This document shows positions 16,905 through 25,151 of a DNA stretch of 38,771 bases, piece by piece. The position numbers were made by a program, and so were the translations under genes. Below the pieces are notes generated by a model that saw nothing but the letters and a program-made list of their open reading frames with translations, was not told where the DNA came from and did not search any database. Every line of letters starts with the position of its first letter. The stretch's first letter is position 1. The DNA is from SAR202 cluster bacterium Casp-Chloro-G2 (GTDB lineage: Bacteria > Chloroflexota > Dehalococcoidia > Lucifugimonadales > UBA3495), in contig MUCI01000002.1 in assembly GCA_002816575.1 (NCBI GenBank), positions 1 to 38,771 of the forward strand, in the 5' to 3' direction.

Positions 16905-17738
16905 TCAGCCGCCCACGAACCGCCGGCCGAAACCAACCGCCACCTCCGGGTTGCCGTCGAAGGTCAACCGGCCCTCAGACAGGGCTTCGATCACCTTGAG
17001 CCGCCCGTACATGAGCAGAACATAGGTCTCGCCGCCGCACTGGAAGGTGACGTCGGGTTCCTGGCTCCCAGCCGGTAGAACTTGTGCGCCCTCCGCCGAC
17101 ACGACGATGTCCTTTCTTTTGTCTTGAAGGCCGTCCAAGACGAACCGGTGTTGCAGCGGTTTCGCGAGCGACGGGTCCGGCCGGAACGCCCGGCGGACCG
17201 CCCGGTCGACCGTGTCGATGAGAGCCCCAACGCTGCCCGGCGAGAGATGGTATTGGCTGTCCAAGACCGACCTGATGTCCCAGGTATGCATGGTCAACTC
17301 GGCGATCCGCATGTCCAGCAGGGTCCGGACCGGCTCCGGACCGGGAGGCCAGTAGCACGGCTTGTCCCAGTCTCCGGCTGACACGCCGTTGAAGACCGCC
17401 ACCGTTTCGTCCAAGCGTTGGACCAAGACGTCGCTCAGCTTCTCGCCGTGCTGCTCACGGGTTGCCAGGGCCCGGTCGAAGATACTGCGGGCGAACCGGT
17501 CCTCGTCATGGTCGGCCACCGGCGGCGCGCCTTCGGGGGGCGATACGTCGCCCTGCAGACCCCGGCTCACCCGCAGAGCGAAGTCCTGCCCGGCCAGATG
17601 CGCCATAACGTCGGCCACCGACCAGTCCACGCAGGCGCTGGGCCTCGCCAAGTCGCCAGCCGACAGCGTTGGCAGAAACTGCTTAACGGCCTCGACCTCA
17701 GCCGCCAAGACCCTTGCCCGTTGTTCAGGAGTGTCCAT
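16905..17738 (-). CDS. DinB-fold, mycothiol-dependent maleylpyruvate isomerase-like protein
   Basis: A 277-residue protein of the TIGR03083/MDMPI type. The DinB-like four-helix N-terminal domain carries a metal triad: H47 in VADVMAHLAG, and E147 with H151 in MRIAELTMHTWDI. A C-terminal SCP2-like domain follows (roughly 190-277, with VTFQCGGETYVLLMYGRLK). In Actinobacteria such proteins use mycothiol; in Chloroflexota the thiol cofactor is uncertain, so the name is by homology only. It lies between the VOC gene and SulP on the same strand, with 178 and 131 bases of non-coding sequence. Confidence 0.85.
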   Translation of the reverse strand: MDTPEQRARVLAAEVEAVKQFLPTLSAGDLARPSACVDWSVADVMAHLAGQDFALRVSRGLQGDVSPPEGAPPVADHDEDRFARSIFDRALATREQHGEKLSDVLVQRLDETVAVFNGVSAGDWDKPCYWPPGPEPVRTLLDMRIAELTMHTWDIRSVLDSQYHLSPGSVGALIDTVDRAVRRAFRPDPSLAKPLQHRFVLDGLQDKRKDIVVSAEGAQVLPAGSQEPDVTFQCGGETYVLLMYGRLKVIEALSEGRLTFDGNPEVAVGFGRRFVGG

Positions 17739-17800
17739 CTTGTTCTTTCCGCTTATCCCGCCCTATGGGCGCTTGGGTGGGCACCCGCTTTTTCCGTGGG

Positions 17801-17840
17801 TGTCTCCGGGTGTCTCCGGGTGTCTCCGGGTGTCTCCGGG
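17801..17840. repeat. four perfect tandem copies of a 10-base unit
   Basis: TGTCTCCGGG occurs four times in succession, with a degenerate fifth copy (TTTCCGTGGG) just before. It lies in the gap between the SulP stop codon and the start of the DinB-fold gene. It is too short and lacks spacers, so it is a simple tandem repeat, prone to copy-number change. Confidence 0.9.
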
Positions 17841-17869
17841 AAATCATACACGACGGACCCGTTTCGACA

Positions 17870-19420
17870 TCAGTCGGCGTCGCCCAGGTCCGAGATGGTT
17901 ACTCGGTAGCTGGGGTTGCCTTGGCCATGTGCTTCGATGTCTTCGGGGGGCGCGAGGACGTTGGCCTTCCGCAGCATCCGCTGGCAGTTCTCGCTCAGGT
18001 TGAGCAGGTGTACCCGCGTTCCGGCGCGGTGGTATCGCTGGGCCAGGTCCACGATGGCCTCCATGCCCGAGTGGTCCCAAACCCGCGAGTTAGCGAAGTC
18101 GATGATGACTTCGGCCGGGTCTGAAGCGGGGTCGAACAATTCCCTGAACGTGCTGACCGATGCGAAGCAGAGCTGTCCGTGGAGGTTGTAGACGCGCCGG
18201 TGCAGCGTGGTCCCGATCCCCGCGTCGACGTAGATGTGGCGGGCGGTATTCCAGGCCAATACCAGGGCGGAAACGATCACTCCCACGACCACCGCGATCG
18301 CCAGGTCGGTGGCAACGGTAACCGCCGAAACCAGCACCATGACCATGGCGTCGGAGAGCGGCACCTTCCGGATGATGCGCAGGCTGGACCACGAGAAGGT
18401 CCCGATGACCACCACGAACATCACGCCCACCAGAGCGGCAATGGGGATCCGCTCGATCAACGGCGAGGCGAACAGGATGAACAGCAGCAGAAACAGCGCC
18501 GCCAGTATCCCCGACAGCCGCATCCTAGCCCCGGATTTAATGTTAATCATGCTCTGGCCAATCATGGCGCAACCGCCCATGCCGCCAAAGAACCCAGTCA
18601 CCACGTTCGCCAAACCCTGTGACATGCACTCGCGGTTCTTCTGGCCCTTCGTCTCCGTCAAACCGTCGATCAACGAGAGGGTGAGCAGGGATTCGATGAG
18701 TCCTATTCCCGCCAGGATGAAGGCGAAGGGCAGTATGATCCGGACAGTCTCCATGTTGAACGGCACGTCGGGCACGGCGAATATGGGAAGCCCGCCCGAT
18801 ATGCTTGCCAGGTCGCCGACCGTCGGGGTGTTGATCCCGCCCAGTATCACCGCCGCTGAAACGACTAATATCCCGGTCAGCGCCGCGGGGACCCGCTTGG
18901 AGAGCCGGGGCGTCAGATAGATGACCGTCATGGTCACGGCGATCAGCCCAACCATGACCGCCAGGTCAGCGAAGGGCAGCCACGTCTTGCTGCCGTCGGC
19001 GCCTTCGACTTTGAAACTCTCTAGCTGCGCCAGGAAGATGACGATGGCCAGCCCGTTAACGAATCCAAGCATCACTGGGAAGGGCACCATGCGTATCAGG
19101 TTGCCCAGCCGCAAGGCCCCAACGGCCATCTGGATGATGCCCATCAAAACGACGGTGATGAACAGGTATTGGACGCCATTCTCGGAGACCAGTGACACCA
19201 TGACCACCGCCAGCGATCCGGTGGCGCCGGAGATCATGCCGGGCCGCCCCCCGGTGAGCGACGTGATAAACCCGACGATGAACGCGGCGTAAAGCCCCAC
19301 CAACGGGTGGACCCCCACCACGAATGCGAAGGCCACCGCCTCTGGGACGAGGGCCAGCGAAACGGTGAGTCCGGCCAGTGATTCGGTTCGAAATTTGGAC
19401 AGTTGAGCAAGCTGAAGCAT
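17870..19420 (-). CDS. SulP-family anion transporter with STAS domain
   Basis: A 516-residue inner-membrane protein. About twelve to fourteen hydrophobic segments fill residues 10-385, beginning with ESLAGLTVSLALVPEAVAFAF, the SulP signature, and including GFFGGMGGCAMIGQSMINIKSGA, a conserved transport-core loop. A cytoplasmic STAS domain follows (about 400-516), with VIIDFANSRVWDHSGMEAI matching the conserved nucleotide-binding-like strand and loop. SulP proteins carry sulfate, bicarbonate or other anions. The ATG at 19420 has no good ribosome site, but the fold begins immediately, so a later start is unlikely. Confidence 0.92.
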   Translation of the reverse strand: MLQLAQLSKFRTESLAGLTVSLALVPEAVAFAFVVGVHPLVGLYAAFIVGFITSLTGGRPGMISGATGSLAVVMVSLVSENGVQYLFITVVLMGIIQMAVGALRLGNLIRMVPFPVMLGFVNGLAIVIFLAQLESFKVEGADGSKTWLPFADLAVMVGLIAVTMTVIYLTPRLSKRVPAALTGILVVSAAVILGGINTPTVGDLASISGGLPIFAVPDVPFNMETVRIILPFAFILAGIGLIESLLTLSLIDGLTETKGQKNRECMSQGLANVVTGFFGGMGGCAMIGQSMINIKSGARMRLSGILAALFLLLFILFASPLIERIPIAALVGVMFVVVIGTFSWSSLRIIRKVPLSDAMVMVLVSAVTVATDLAIAVVVGVIVSALVLAWNTARHIYVDAGIGTTLHRRVYNLHGQLCFASVSTFRELFDPASDPAEVIIDFANSRVWDHSGMEAIVDLAQRYHRAGTRVHLLNLSENCQRMLRKANVLAPPEDIEAHGQGNPSYRVTISDLGDAD

Positions 19421-20074
19421 TAGTAGTACGGCCTATGTTTGCTTTCTGCATCCGAAGCCGCAACGGGCCTGTGGAGGCAACCTTGGGGGTTGTACGCAAT
19501 CGGTCGGGGCCAAGTGTCCGGGATATTCTTCCGGTGATACGCCCACGGGCGACGGCGCGGTTAACGTTCAATCGCCGGACTGCGCGAACGGACGCCGCGG
19601 GACTCGGTCGGAAGAAAGCCGGGGCCTGGTGTCTAGCCGGTCTTGACCTGGTTTGCGGGCCTTAGTTGAGGGGAAGCGCTATCTCAGTGGCGAGCAGACT
19701 TGCGATGCATCTGATCTTCATCGAGGGCCGGCACGCCCGTCTTAATAAGCAGCAGTGCCGGTAAATAATCTCTTCAAAAAAGGACCGGTCACGGACTGCG
19801 CCGCAACCGGGGAATATGCCAAGGGTCTCTTCTTTCGTATCTTCTTTCGGTTCTACAACTAAGATCGTTCCGCGCGCGGTTCCACTCGCGGCTCTATCGG
19901 AATCTGCTTTTCATTGTACGGCCCACCCCGGCCCAAAGGAAAGCAGCGCGCGTGTCCTTACCTTTAATTTCGTAACATCGGCTGGTAGAGTCCGCTGCCA
20001 GGTCTCCGCCAATGACCCTGTCCTGCACTCCGATCAACTCGCTTGGTCCCGCGGCCGCCGCGCCGTCCCGAGAG
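19421..20074. other. 654-base intergenic region without a recognisable gene
   Basis: This gap separates the divergent start of SulP from the stop of the HAD gene. Short open frames exist but have Arg/Ala/Pro-rich shadow composition. I noted one inverted repeat, CCGGCAC and GTGCCGG, around 19729-19762 with a 20-base loop followed by TAAATAATCTC, which could be a weak terminator or leader structure. No tRNA or known riboswitch pattern was recognised. Confidence 0.5.
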
Positions 20075-20767
20075 TCAGCGCCGCACGATCTCACCGATGT
20101 CCATCAGTTGGTCGAAACCCACCACAGGGAATCCGTGCTTCACGGCGGCGGCCCTAAGTTTTTCCCTAGCCTCTCCCCGGACATACAGGCCGGAGTCGAC
20201 CAACAGGAACGGCATCCCCAGTTCAACCGCCGCCTCCAAGTCGTGGCTGGAATCGCCGGCGTAGAGCGCGTTGTCAACCTGCCCGCCCAGCCTCTCCACC
20301 GTCTTGGTTAAGATCTCCGGGTCCGGTTTGCCGTTGGTGACATCATCCACGGTCAAGACAGCGTCGAAGTACGACTCGACGCCGTGATGGGCCAGCACTC
20401 TATCAACCACCAAACGGCTGCTCATGGTGGCCACGGCCAGCCGGAACTCGCGGTCCTTCAACAGAGCAAGAAGCTCTTTCACACCCGACAGCAAGACCAC
20501 TTCGCCGGTGAGGTCCAACTGTAGACCGCTCCGCAACTTGATCGCATCTTCCAGCAACTGGCTGGCCCGGTACGCGCCCAGGTCTCGCTCCAAGAAATGG
20601 TTCAGCAGCTTGCGGGCGCCACCGCCGAAGACCTCCCTCAGGTCAGCGGCGGTCACCCGGACATCGAACCGGGACAACGCCTGGATGGTTGCCCCCAGCG
20701 CCGCCGGTTGGCTGTCCACCAAGGTCCCGTCCAAGTCGAATATTACGGTATCAATGCTGTCGGTCAT
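20075..20767 (-). CDS. HAD-superfamily phosphatase (phosphoglycolate phosphatase-like)
   Basis: A 230-residue HAD hydrolase, subfamily IA. Motif I is FDLDGTLVDSQ, with the nucleophile D11 and general acid D13. A helical cap (about 20-90) follows. Motif II is VATMSS; motif III has the Lys in NGKPDPEI; motif IV is YAGDSSHDLEAA. The family dephosphorylates small sugar phosphates or 2-phosphoglycolate, or cleaves phosphonates; I cannot decide between them. The ATG at 20767 directly precedes the motif I strand. It lies just after the tRNA-Glu terminator on the same strand. Confidence 0.9.
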   Translation of the reverse strand: MTDSIDTVIFDLDGTLVDSQPAALGATIQALSRFDVRVTAADLREVFGGGARKLLNHFLERDLGAYRASQLLEDAIKLRSGLQLDLTGEVVLLSGVKELLALLKDREFRLAVATMSSRLVVDRVLAHHGVESYFDAVLTVDDVTNGKPDPEILTKTVERLGGQVDNALYAGDSSHDLEAAVELGMPFLLVDSGLYVRGEAREKLRAAAVKHGFPVVGFDQLMDIGEIVRR

Positions 20768-20827
20768 TTTTGTACGAATCTACTCCAGGGCTGGTATGTC
20801 GGAGATTGACTAAGGAATGGTACCTCG

Positions 20828-20895
20828 TTGCCGAGATTTGGCAACTCGGCAAAAGAAAAGACCCCTGGAAACTCTAAAGAAATTCCCGGGGGTCA
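20828..20895 (-). terminator. terminator after tRNA-Glu, with a second hairpin
   Basis: On the minus strand GACCCC (complement of 20889-20894) pairs with GGGGTC (complement of 20860-20865), and TTTTCTTTT follows, an intrinsic terminator about 18 bases beyond the tRNA. Immediately after it TTGCCGAG and CTCGGCAA (20828-20835 and 20845-20852) form a second 8-bp hairpin. Confidence 0.75.
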
Positions 20896-20911
20896 TTTTG
20901 GTGCCTGAGTT

Positions 20912-20988
20912 TGGTAGGGCGTAGGGGATTTGAACCCCTGATCTCCGCCTTGAGAGGGCGGTGTCCTGGGCCGCTAGACGAACGCCCC
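20912..20988 (-). tRNA. tRNA-Glu (anticodon CUC)
   Basis: Minus-strand bases 20988 to 20912 fold into a cloverleaf. The acceptor stem is GGGGCGT with ACGCCCT (one G-U pair), the anticodon stem is CCGCC/GGCGG around the loop CTCTCAA, so the anticodon (20952-20954) is CTC, and the T arm is AGGGGTTCAAATCCCCT-like with GGTTCAAATCC. The discriminator A is followed by an encoded CCA. It reads the GAG codon, frequent in this GC-rich DNA. Confidence 0.93.
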
Positions 20989-21038
20989 ACACTAGAAGCG
21001 CCGGACCCTCCGGCCCATGGTATGGGTCCAACCTGATT

Positions 21039-21067
21039 ATGCTATCAAACACGGCTGGGGTTGTAAA
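21039..21067 (-). promoter_or_regulatory. promoter of tRNA-Glu
   Basis: TTTACA (21062-21067) and TAGCAT (21039-21044) on the minus strand are 17 bases apart, with the predicted start about 45 bases before the mature tRNA 5' end. A GGACCC/GGGTCC pairing (21003-21029) lies in the leader. Confidence 0.45.
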
Positions 21068-21210
21068 TCGCAACCGACCGCCAAACACCGGGCCATTCCG
21101 GGGCGTTCCCGCCTTTGAAGACCCTCGACTGGACCGGTATCAGCAGGCATCCCCCGAGTTTACCCAGCATCCACGGGTGACCCGGAAAGGACCCGGCCGG
21201 TCCGGGAATG

Positions 21211-21242
21211 AAAAAACCGGCCCGAAAGAGTCGAGCCGGTTT
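21211..21242 (-). terminator. intrinsic terminator of the cupredoxin gene
   Basis: On the minus strand AAACCGGC (complement of 21235-21242) pairs with GCCGGTTT (complement of 21214-21221) and runs into six T residues (21211-21216). It begins 28 bases past the cupredoxin stop codon. Confidence 0.8.
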
Positions 21243-21269
21243 CCGTTGCCGTTAGTCACCGCGCAGCGG

Positions 21270-21839
21270 CTAGTTTGCGACAAAGTCACCGAACATGGTG
21301 AAGTTGTGGCCGGGGAAGGTGCAAACGAACTGGTAGGTGCCCGACGCAGGGGCGGTGAAAGTCACCTCGCCGCTTGCGCCCGGGCCAACCAACACCGTCG
21401 CCGCGATCACCCTGGGATCGTCAACCGGCAGCCAGTTATTGGCCGGGCCGGCGCCCGTTCCATCAGAGGAAACGGCGTCCTTGGTGCCCGCCTCGACCAA
21501 TGCCCAGTTATGTGTGTTGACGCTGGAGGAGTTGGTGAATTTCACTGTCACTTCGGCGCCCGCGGAGGCGGACATGCTGCCCAAGTCGAACTGTAGAGCG
21601 TCACCGTTGACATCAATGTCCAAGACCGCCGCTCCGCTGCCGGTAGGCGCAGGGGCGCTGGTGGCGGGGATCGCCGTCGGCGCGGCGGTGGGCTCAGCGG
21701 TCCGGTCTTGGGCCGGCACCGTGTTGGGCGGAGCCGTGGTTGCCGTGGCGTTGGGGTCTGCTTCGTCACTGCCGCAGGCGATGGCCAGAAGCATTACAGC
21801 GCTCAAGACTGCAAATAAAATTACGAGTGGCTTTCTCAC
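21270..21839 (-). CDS. cupredoxin lipoprotein (auracyanin-like)
   Basis: A 189-residue exported blue-copper protein. A signal peptide (VRKPLVILFAVLSAVM) ends in the lipobox LLAIAC, giving a lipid-anchored C22. An Ala/Thr/Pro-rich spacer (about 25-68) holds the domain off the membrane. Type-1 copper ligands are visible: H110 in NTHNWAL, and C173, H178 and M182 in FVCTFPGHNFTMFG. It should carry electrons in respiration, as auracyanin does in Chloroflexus. I chose the GTG at 21839 because GGAGG lies 6 bases upstream and the charged n-region starts there; an ATG at 21905 would add an improbable extension. Promoter, dyad and terminator make this a single-gene unit. Confidence 0.92.
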   Translation of the reverse strand: MRKPLVILFAVLSAVMLLAIACGSDEADPNATATTAPPNTVPAQDRTAEPTAAPTAIPATSAPAPTGSGAAVLDIDVNGDALQFDLGSMSASAGAEVTVKFTNSSSVNTHNWALVEAGTKDAVSSDGTGAGPANNWLPVDDPRVIAATVLVGPGASGEVTFTAPASGTYQFVCTFPGHNFTMFGDFVAN

Positions 21840-21861
21840 CGATTTCCTCCATTTTTCCTGA

Positions 21862-21886
21862 GTGATAACATTGTTATTTTTATCAC
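21862..21886. promoter_or_regulatory. operator-like dyad over the cupredoxin -10 region
   Basis: GTGATAA (21862-21868) and TTATCAC (21880-21886) are perfect 7-base inverted arms with an 11-base AT-rich spacer. The dyad covers the -10 box and transcription start, so a bound dimer would repress. A copper- or redox-responsive regulator would be reasonable but none is linked. Confidence 0.45.
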
Positions 21887-21905
21887 AAGCCATGGGCAGT
21901 GTCAA
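21877..21905 (-). promoter_or_regulatory. promoter of the cupredoxin gene
   Basis: A consensus TTGACA (21900-21905) stands 17 bases from TAAAAA (21877-21882) on the minus strand, about 40 bases before the GTG start. A dyad covers the -10 box. Confidence 0.55.
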
Positions 21906-22083
21906 CGAGTAGAGCCTCGGTAGAACAACCGATTCACGCCTGAAAACCGTGCTTTAGACCCTGGCCGGTGACCGTTTGGTTGGGCTATCATGGCTCCGTG
22001 ATTCCCACCGTCGCCCATTCTACGAGACCGGCCAGGCCGTCGGATCTCCAAGGCTTTCAAGAAACGGCCGGCCAGGAGAACAA

Positions 22084-23088
22084 TTGGACATAGGCAAGTT
22101 CCCTCATTCATTGCTAGAGAAGCTGCTGCAAAAGACCGGCCCGCCCGGCCATGGAGTGGTCGTCGGACCCGGATTGGGCCAGGACGCCGCCGTGTTGGAC
22201 CTGGGCGGGACGCTGCTGGTAGCCTCCAGCGACCCCGTAACCTTCGCCACCGACCGCATCGGCTGGTATGCCGTGCAGGTCAACGCCAATGATATCGCCT
22301 GCACCGGGGGCGTTCCCCGTTGGTTCCTGGCCACGCTGCTGGTGCCGGAGAGTTTCACCGAGATTCAGGCTGAAGAGTTGTTCTCCCAGGTGTCAAATGC
22401 CTGTGATGCATTGGATGTCGCCCTGGTGGGCGGCCACAGCGAGGTGACCTACGGTATCGACCGGCCCATCGTGTCTGGGACCATGTTGGGCGAGGTGCGG
22501 CGGGACCGCCTGGTCCAGACCAGCGGCGCTCAGGAAGGCGACAGCATCGTGGTTACGAAAGGGATCGCCATCGAGGGCACAGCGCTTCTGGCTTCAGAGC
22601 GTGCCGATGACCTGAGAAAGGCGGGCGTACCGGACGACACAATTACGCAGTGCGTAGAATTCCTCGATGATTCGGGTATCAGTGTAGTGATTGACGCTCA
22701 GATCGCCTGCGCTACTACACAGATACATTCCATGCACGATGTGACCGAAGGCGGTCTGGCCACCGGACTCCGCGAGGTTGCCGCCGCGTCGGGGCTGGGG
22801 TTGGCCATCGAAGACGGCAGCGTACCGGTGCTGCCGGGCACCAGCGAGGTTTGCCAGGCCCTGGGCCTTGACCCCTTGGGACTGCTGTCGTCGGGCGCGC
22901 TTCTGATTACACTTTCACCCGAAAACGTTCCTCTTTTACTGAATCAACTGGAGAAAAGCGGCATAGATGGCTGGGAGATCGGCCGGATGATGCCGCCTGA
23001 AGAAGGACTGATCTCCATCGGACGCGAGGGTGAGGTTGAACTCCCCCAGTTCGGCCGCGACGAACTGGCCCGTTATTTCAGTCTTTAG
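22084..23088 (+). CDS. PurM/HypE-like ATP-binding protein (AIR synthase-related)
   Basis: A 334-residue member of the PurM/HypE/ThiL/SelD fold. GQDAAVLDLGG (32-42) and VNANDIACTGGVPRWF (66-81) are the conserved N-domain motifs, followed by LVGGHSEVT, and SMHDVTEGGLATGLREVAAASG at the start of the C-domain. True HypE has a C-terminal cysteine for cyanation; here the protein ends ELARYFSL without it, and no hydrogenase genes are near. It therefore belongs to the AIR-synthase-related group of uncertain substrate, probably ATP-dependent phosphorylation or dehydration. The start is TTG at 22084, with AGGAGA 5 bases upstream. Confidence 0.85.
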   Translation: MDIGKFPHSLLEKLLQKTGPPGHGVVVGPGLGQDAAVLDLGGTLLVASSDPVTFATDRIGWYAVQVNANDIACTGGVPRWFLATLLVPESFTEIQAEELFSQVSNACDALDVALVGGHSEVTYGIDRPIVSGTMLGEVRRDRLVQTSGAQEGDSIVVTKGIAIEGTALLASERADDLRKAGVPDDTITQCVEFLDDSGISVVIDAQIACATTQIHSMHDVTEGGLATGLREVAAASGLGLAIEDGSVPVLPGTSEVCQALGLDPLGLLSSGALLITLSPENVPLLLNQLEKSGIDGWEIGRMMPPEEGLISIGREGEVELPQFGRDELARYFSL

Positions 23089-23112
23089 AGGCTTCTTGGC
23101 TCAGGGCCAGGC

Positions 23113-23127
23113 ATCCGAGTCTCGGAT
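23113..23127. other. 15-base palindrome between convergent genes
   Basis: ATCCGAG, a single T, and CTCGGAT form a perfect dyad in the 82-base gap between the PurM-like gene and the convergent unknown gene. It could end transcription weakly in both directions but has no T-run. Confidence 0.35.
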
Positions 23128-23170
23128 ATGGAATGGGGAACCGGACAGAGCAGGCGGCCCCTAGCGTCGA

Positions 23171-23824
23171 TCAAGCGGTCAACTCTTTTATGGCGTCCGC
23201 CGCACGCTGCTGGGCCGGCACCGTTAGAGACCATTCGTTGCCTTGGGCGATGAACATGTCCCGCTGCTTCTTCATATGTGAGGCGAAGTTTGGGGCGTCG
23301 TAGGCGCCATACTCCCGGCAGACCTCAATGAGCCGCTCTTTGGAGAACAATGGCTGACCGCCGGCCAGCAGTTCCCCCACGCCAAGCAACAACGCCAGTT
23401 TTACCTGCTTCTTGGAGTTGGTCTTTTCCTTGAGGTCTTTGACGATAATACGATATGAGTCGCCGTCCAAATGATAGACCCTTGAGATGGCTGCTTCGGG
23501 TATTTGATGCTGGTCTAAAAATATGGGACCCCGCTCGCCAGACCGCCTCGACCCAGCGAGGTTGCCACCGGAATGGGCGCCGTTGGCCGGGGAGCCAGGG
23601 GAGTCACCGTTGCGGCCACCGAAGAGACGGCCATTTCCGCCAGCCCAGCGCATGTCAGTTTCGGCCTGGGGTGACTGTCCGGGTTGGGCAGCATCCATCG
23701 GCACGGAATCCGACTGGGCAAGAACGCGAATCAGCGCCTGGAAACAGGGAATCTGGTACTTCTCCGGGCATCGTTCCGCCAGCCTTACGGCTTCGTCCAG
23801 ATGCTCCGCCACGTTCTCGAACAC
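23171..23824 (-). CDS. unknown protein with helical ends and a Gly-rich linker
   Basis: A 217-residue protein I do not recognise. The N-terminal part (1-38) is a charged helix pair, NVAEHLDEAVRLAERCPEKY. Residues about 40-100 are low-complexity, rich in Gly, Ser, Arg and Pro (GGNGRLFGGRNGDSPGSPAN). The C-terminal part (110-217) is folded: ISRVYHLDGDSYRIIVKDLK, then VKLALLLGVGELLAGG, and a region resembling a winged helix ending NEWSLTVPAQQRAADAIKEL. The GTG at 23824 is preceded by GGAGG at 6 bases, a strong start. A nucleic-acid-binding role is possible but unproven. It converges on the PurM-like gene. Confidence 0.7.
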   Translation of the reverse strand: MFENVAEHLDEAVRLAERCPEKYQIPCFQALIRVLAQSDSVPMDAAQPGQSPQAETDMRWAGGNGRLFGGRNGDSPGSPANGAHSGGNLAGSRRSGERGPIFLDQHQIPEAAISRVYHLDGDSYRIIVKDLKEKTNSKKQVKLALLLGVGELLAGGQPLFSKERLIEVCREYGAYDAPNFASHMKKQRDMFIAQGNEWSLTVPAQQRAADAIKELTA

Positions 23825-24041
23825 GGCCCGCCTCCATCAAATCAGTGCCAACCAAACCGGCGCCCAACGATTCGGCGGCGCCGCCACTGGTCGTTCAGTA
23901 TATCGCCGTGAATACGCCGCATCAATTATTAATGGACCGGCCTATGTTCATAATTACGTGGCAGACCGGTTGGCCGTCGAGTCACATCAAGCGTGCTCGA
24001 CGGTACATCTGGTTCAGACGGGCCGGCCCGAGGGCCGCGGG

Positions 24042-25007
24042 TCAGCTCTGGTAGATGTGCAGAGACTTCCGGAGTTGGTCGACGGTGATATTGCCGCCGC
24101 TTACGGTGATTGCTACCTTTTTGCCCTTTACCTTTTCCGGGTGCTTGATAGCCCCTGCCAGCGCAGTGGCGCCAGCTCCTTCCGCCATGGTGTGGGCTTT
24201 GTCCACCAGCGTGCCGATGGCCCGATGGATATCCTCGTCGCTGACCATCAGGAAGTCGTCCAGCAGGTCACGGATGATCGTCTGGGGCAACTCGTAGCCC
24301 GACCTGGTAGCCACCCCTTCGGCGAAGGTGTTCATCTTGGCTTCAACCATCTTGCCCTGCTTCCAAGACAGGTAGCCGGCGGGCGCTTCTTCCGACTGCA
24401 CGGCCAACACTTCAATGGAAGGGTCGATGCCCTTGGCGACGATGCAGGCGCCGGACACGCCGGAACCTCCGCCAAATGGCAGCATCAGCACCTCCACGTC
24501 GGGCAGGTCTTCGATGGTCTCAAGCGCCTGGGTCGCGACGCCGGCGATGAGCAGGGCGTCATTGACCGGGTGCACGAAACGGCAGCCCTCCTCCAAGGCA
24601 AGGCGCTCGCAGTGGTCCTTGGCCGCATCGAAGTCGGCGCCGTGAAAGAGGATCTCGGCGCCCAAGGCTCTCATGGCCGCGACCTTATTGGGGTTGGCGT
24701 TCTCCGGCAGCCCGATGATGACCTTGACGCCGAACGTCCTGCAGGCGCTGGCCATGGACTGACCGTGGTTGCCCGAAGATGCGGTGATGAGACCCCGCCG
24801 CTTCTCTTCCTCAGTCAGGTTGGCCAACAGGTTGATGCCGCCCCGGGCCTTGAAGGCGCCCAATGGCAGGTACTCATCGTGCTTCAAGTACACCTCTGCA
24901 CTTAGGAGCTCGCTCAGTCCGGCAGAATAGTGTATCGGGGTGCGAGGAATATGGGGAGCGATGGTCTTCTTCGCCCGGTAAACATCTCTAAGCGTGGGGG
25001 CCTGCAT
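24042..25007 (-). CDS. PLP-dependent threonine/serine dehydratase-like enzyme
   Basis: A 321-residue fold-type II PLP enzyme of the IlvA/TdcB group. The Schiff-base lysine is K53 in PLGAFKARGG; TASSGNHGQSMA (76-87) is the substrate loop, and LPFGGGSGVSG (176-186) binds the PLP phosphate; SGGNITVDQL near the C-terminus carries the Ser/Gly motif facing the pyridine. There is no C-terminal regulatory ACT domain, so it is a catabolic, unregulated form. It would deaminate Thr or Ser to 2-oxobutyrate or pyruvate; racemase activity cannot be excluded. The ATG at 25007 follows AAGGTGG. The gene has its own promoter about 85 bases upstream. Confidence 0.9.
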   Translation of the reverse strand: MQAPTLRDVYRAKKTIAPHIPRTPIHYSAGLSELLSAEVYLKHDEYLPLGAFKARGGINLLANLTEEEKRRGLITASSGNHGQSMASACRTFGVKVIIGLPENANPNKVAAMRALGAEILFHGADFDAAKDHCERLALEEGCRFVHPVNDALLIAGVATQALETIEDLPDVEVLMLPFGGGSGVSGACIVAKGIDPSIEVLAVQSEEAPAGYLSWKQGKMVEAKMNTFAEGVATRSGYELPQTIIRDLLDDFLMVSDEDIHRAIGTLVDKAHTMAEGAGATALAGAIKHPEKVKGKKVAITVSGGNITVDQLRKSLHIYQS

Positions 25008-25091
25008 ATCGGTCCACCTTGTTTGTATGATTCCACCTTGGGAGGTTGGCCTGGGCGTCTCATAATTATGTCTACCCCGATGACTCCATCC

Positions 25092-25120
25092 AGCATATGG
25101 ACCACCCCTGGCACTGTCAA
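25092..25120 (-). promoter_or_regulatory. strong promoter of the PLP dehydratase
   Basis: A perfect TTGACA (25115-25120) lies 17 bases from TATGCT (25092-25097) on the minus strand. About 15 bases downstream of the predicted start is CATAATTATG (25061-25070), a 10-base perfect palindrome that could be an operator. Confidence 0.6.
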
Positions 25121-25151
25121 CGAGCCGCTATGGAACGCCGGGCCTGCTGCG

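Noticed and set aside
17801-17840. Short direct repeats that might suggest a CRISPR array
   Set aside because: The 10-base units are contiguous with no spacers and no cas genes are present; it is a simple tandem repeat.
19816-20157. A 113-codon plus-strand frame in the gap upstream of the HAD stop codon
   Set aside because: Ser/Arg/Pro-rich composition, overlap with the 3' end of the HAD gene, and no ribosome site or family resemblance.
22084-23088. The PurM-like protein as a true hydrogenase maturation HypE
   Set aside because: The C-terminal cysteine needed for cyanation is absent and no hydrogenase or other hyp genes are in the window.
23523-24905. A 460-codon open frame on the plus strand
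   Set aside because: It spans the antisense of the unknown 23171 gene, an intergenic gap and most of the PLP dehydratase, and has no recognisable domain.
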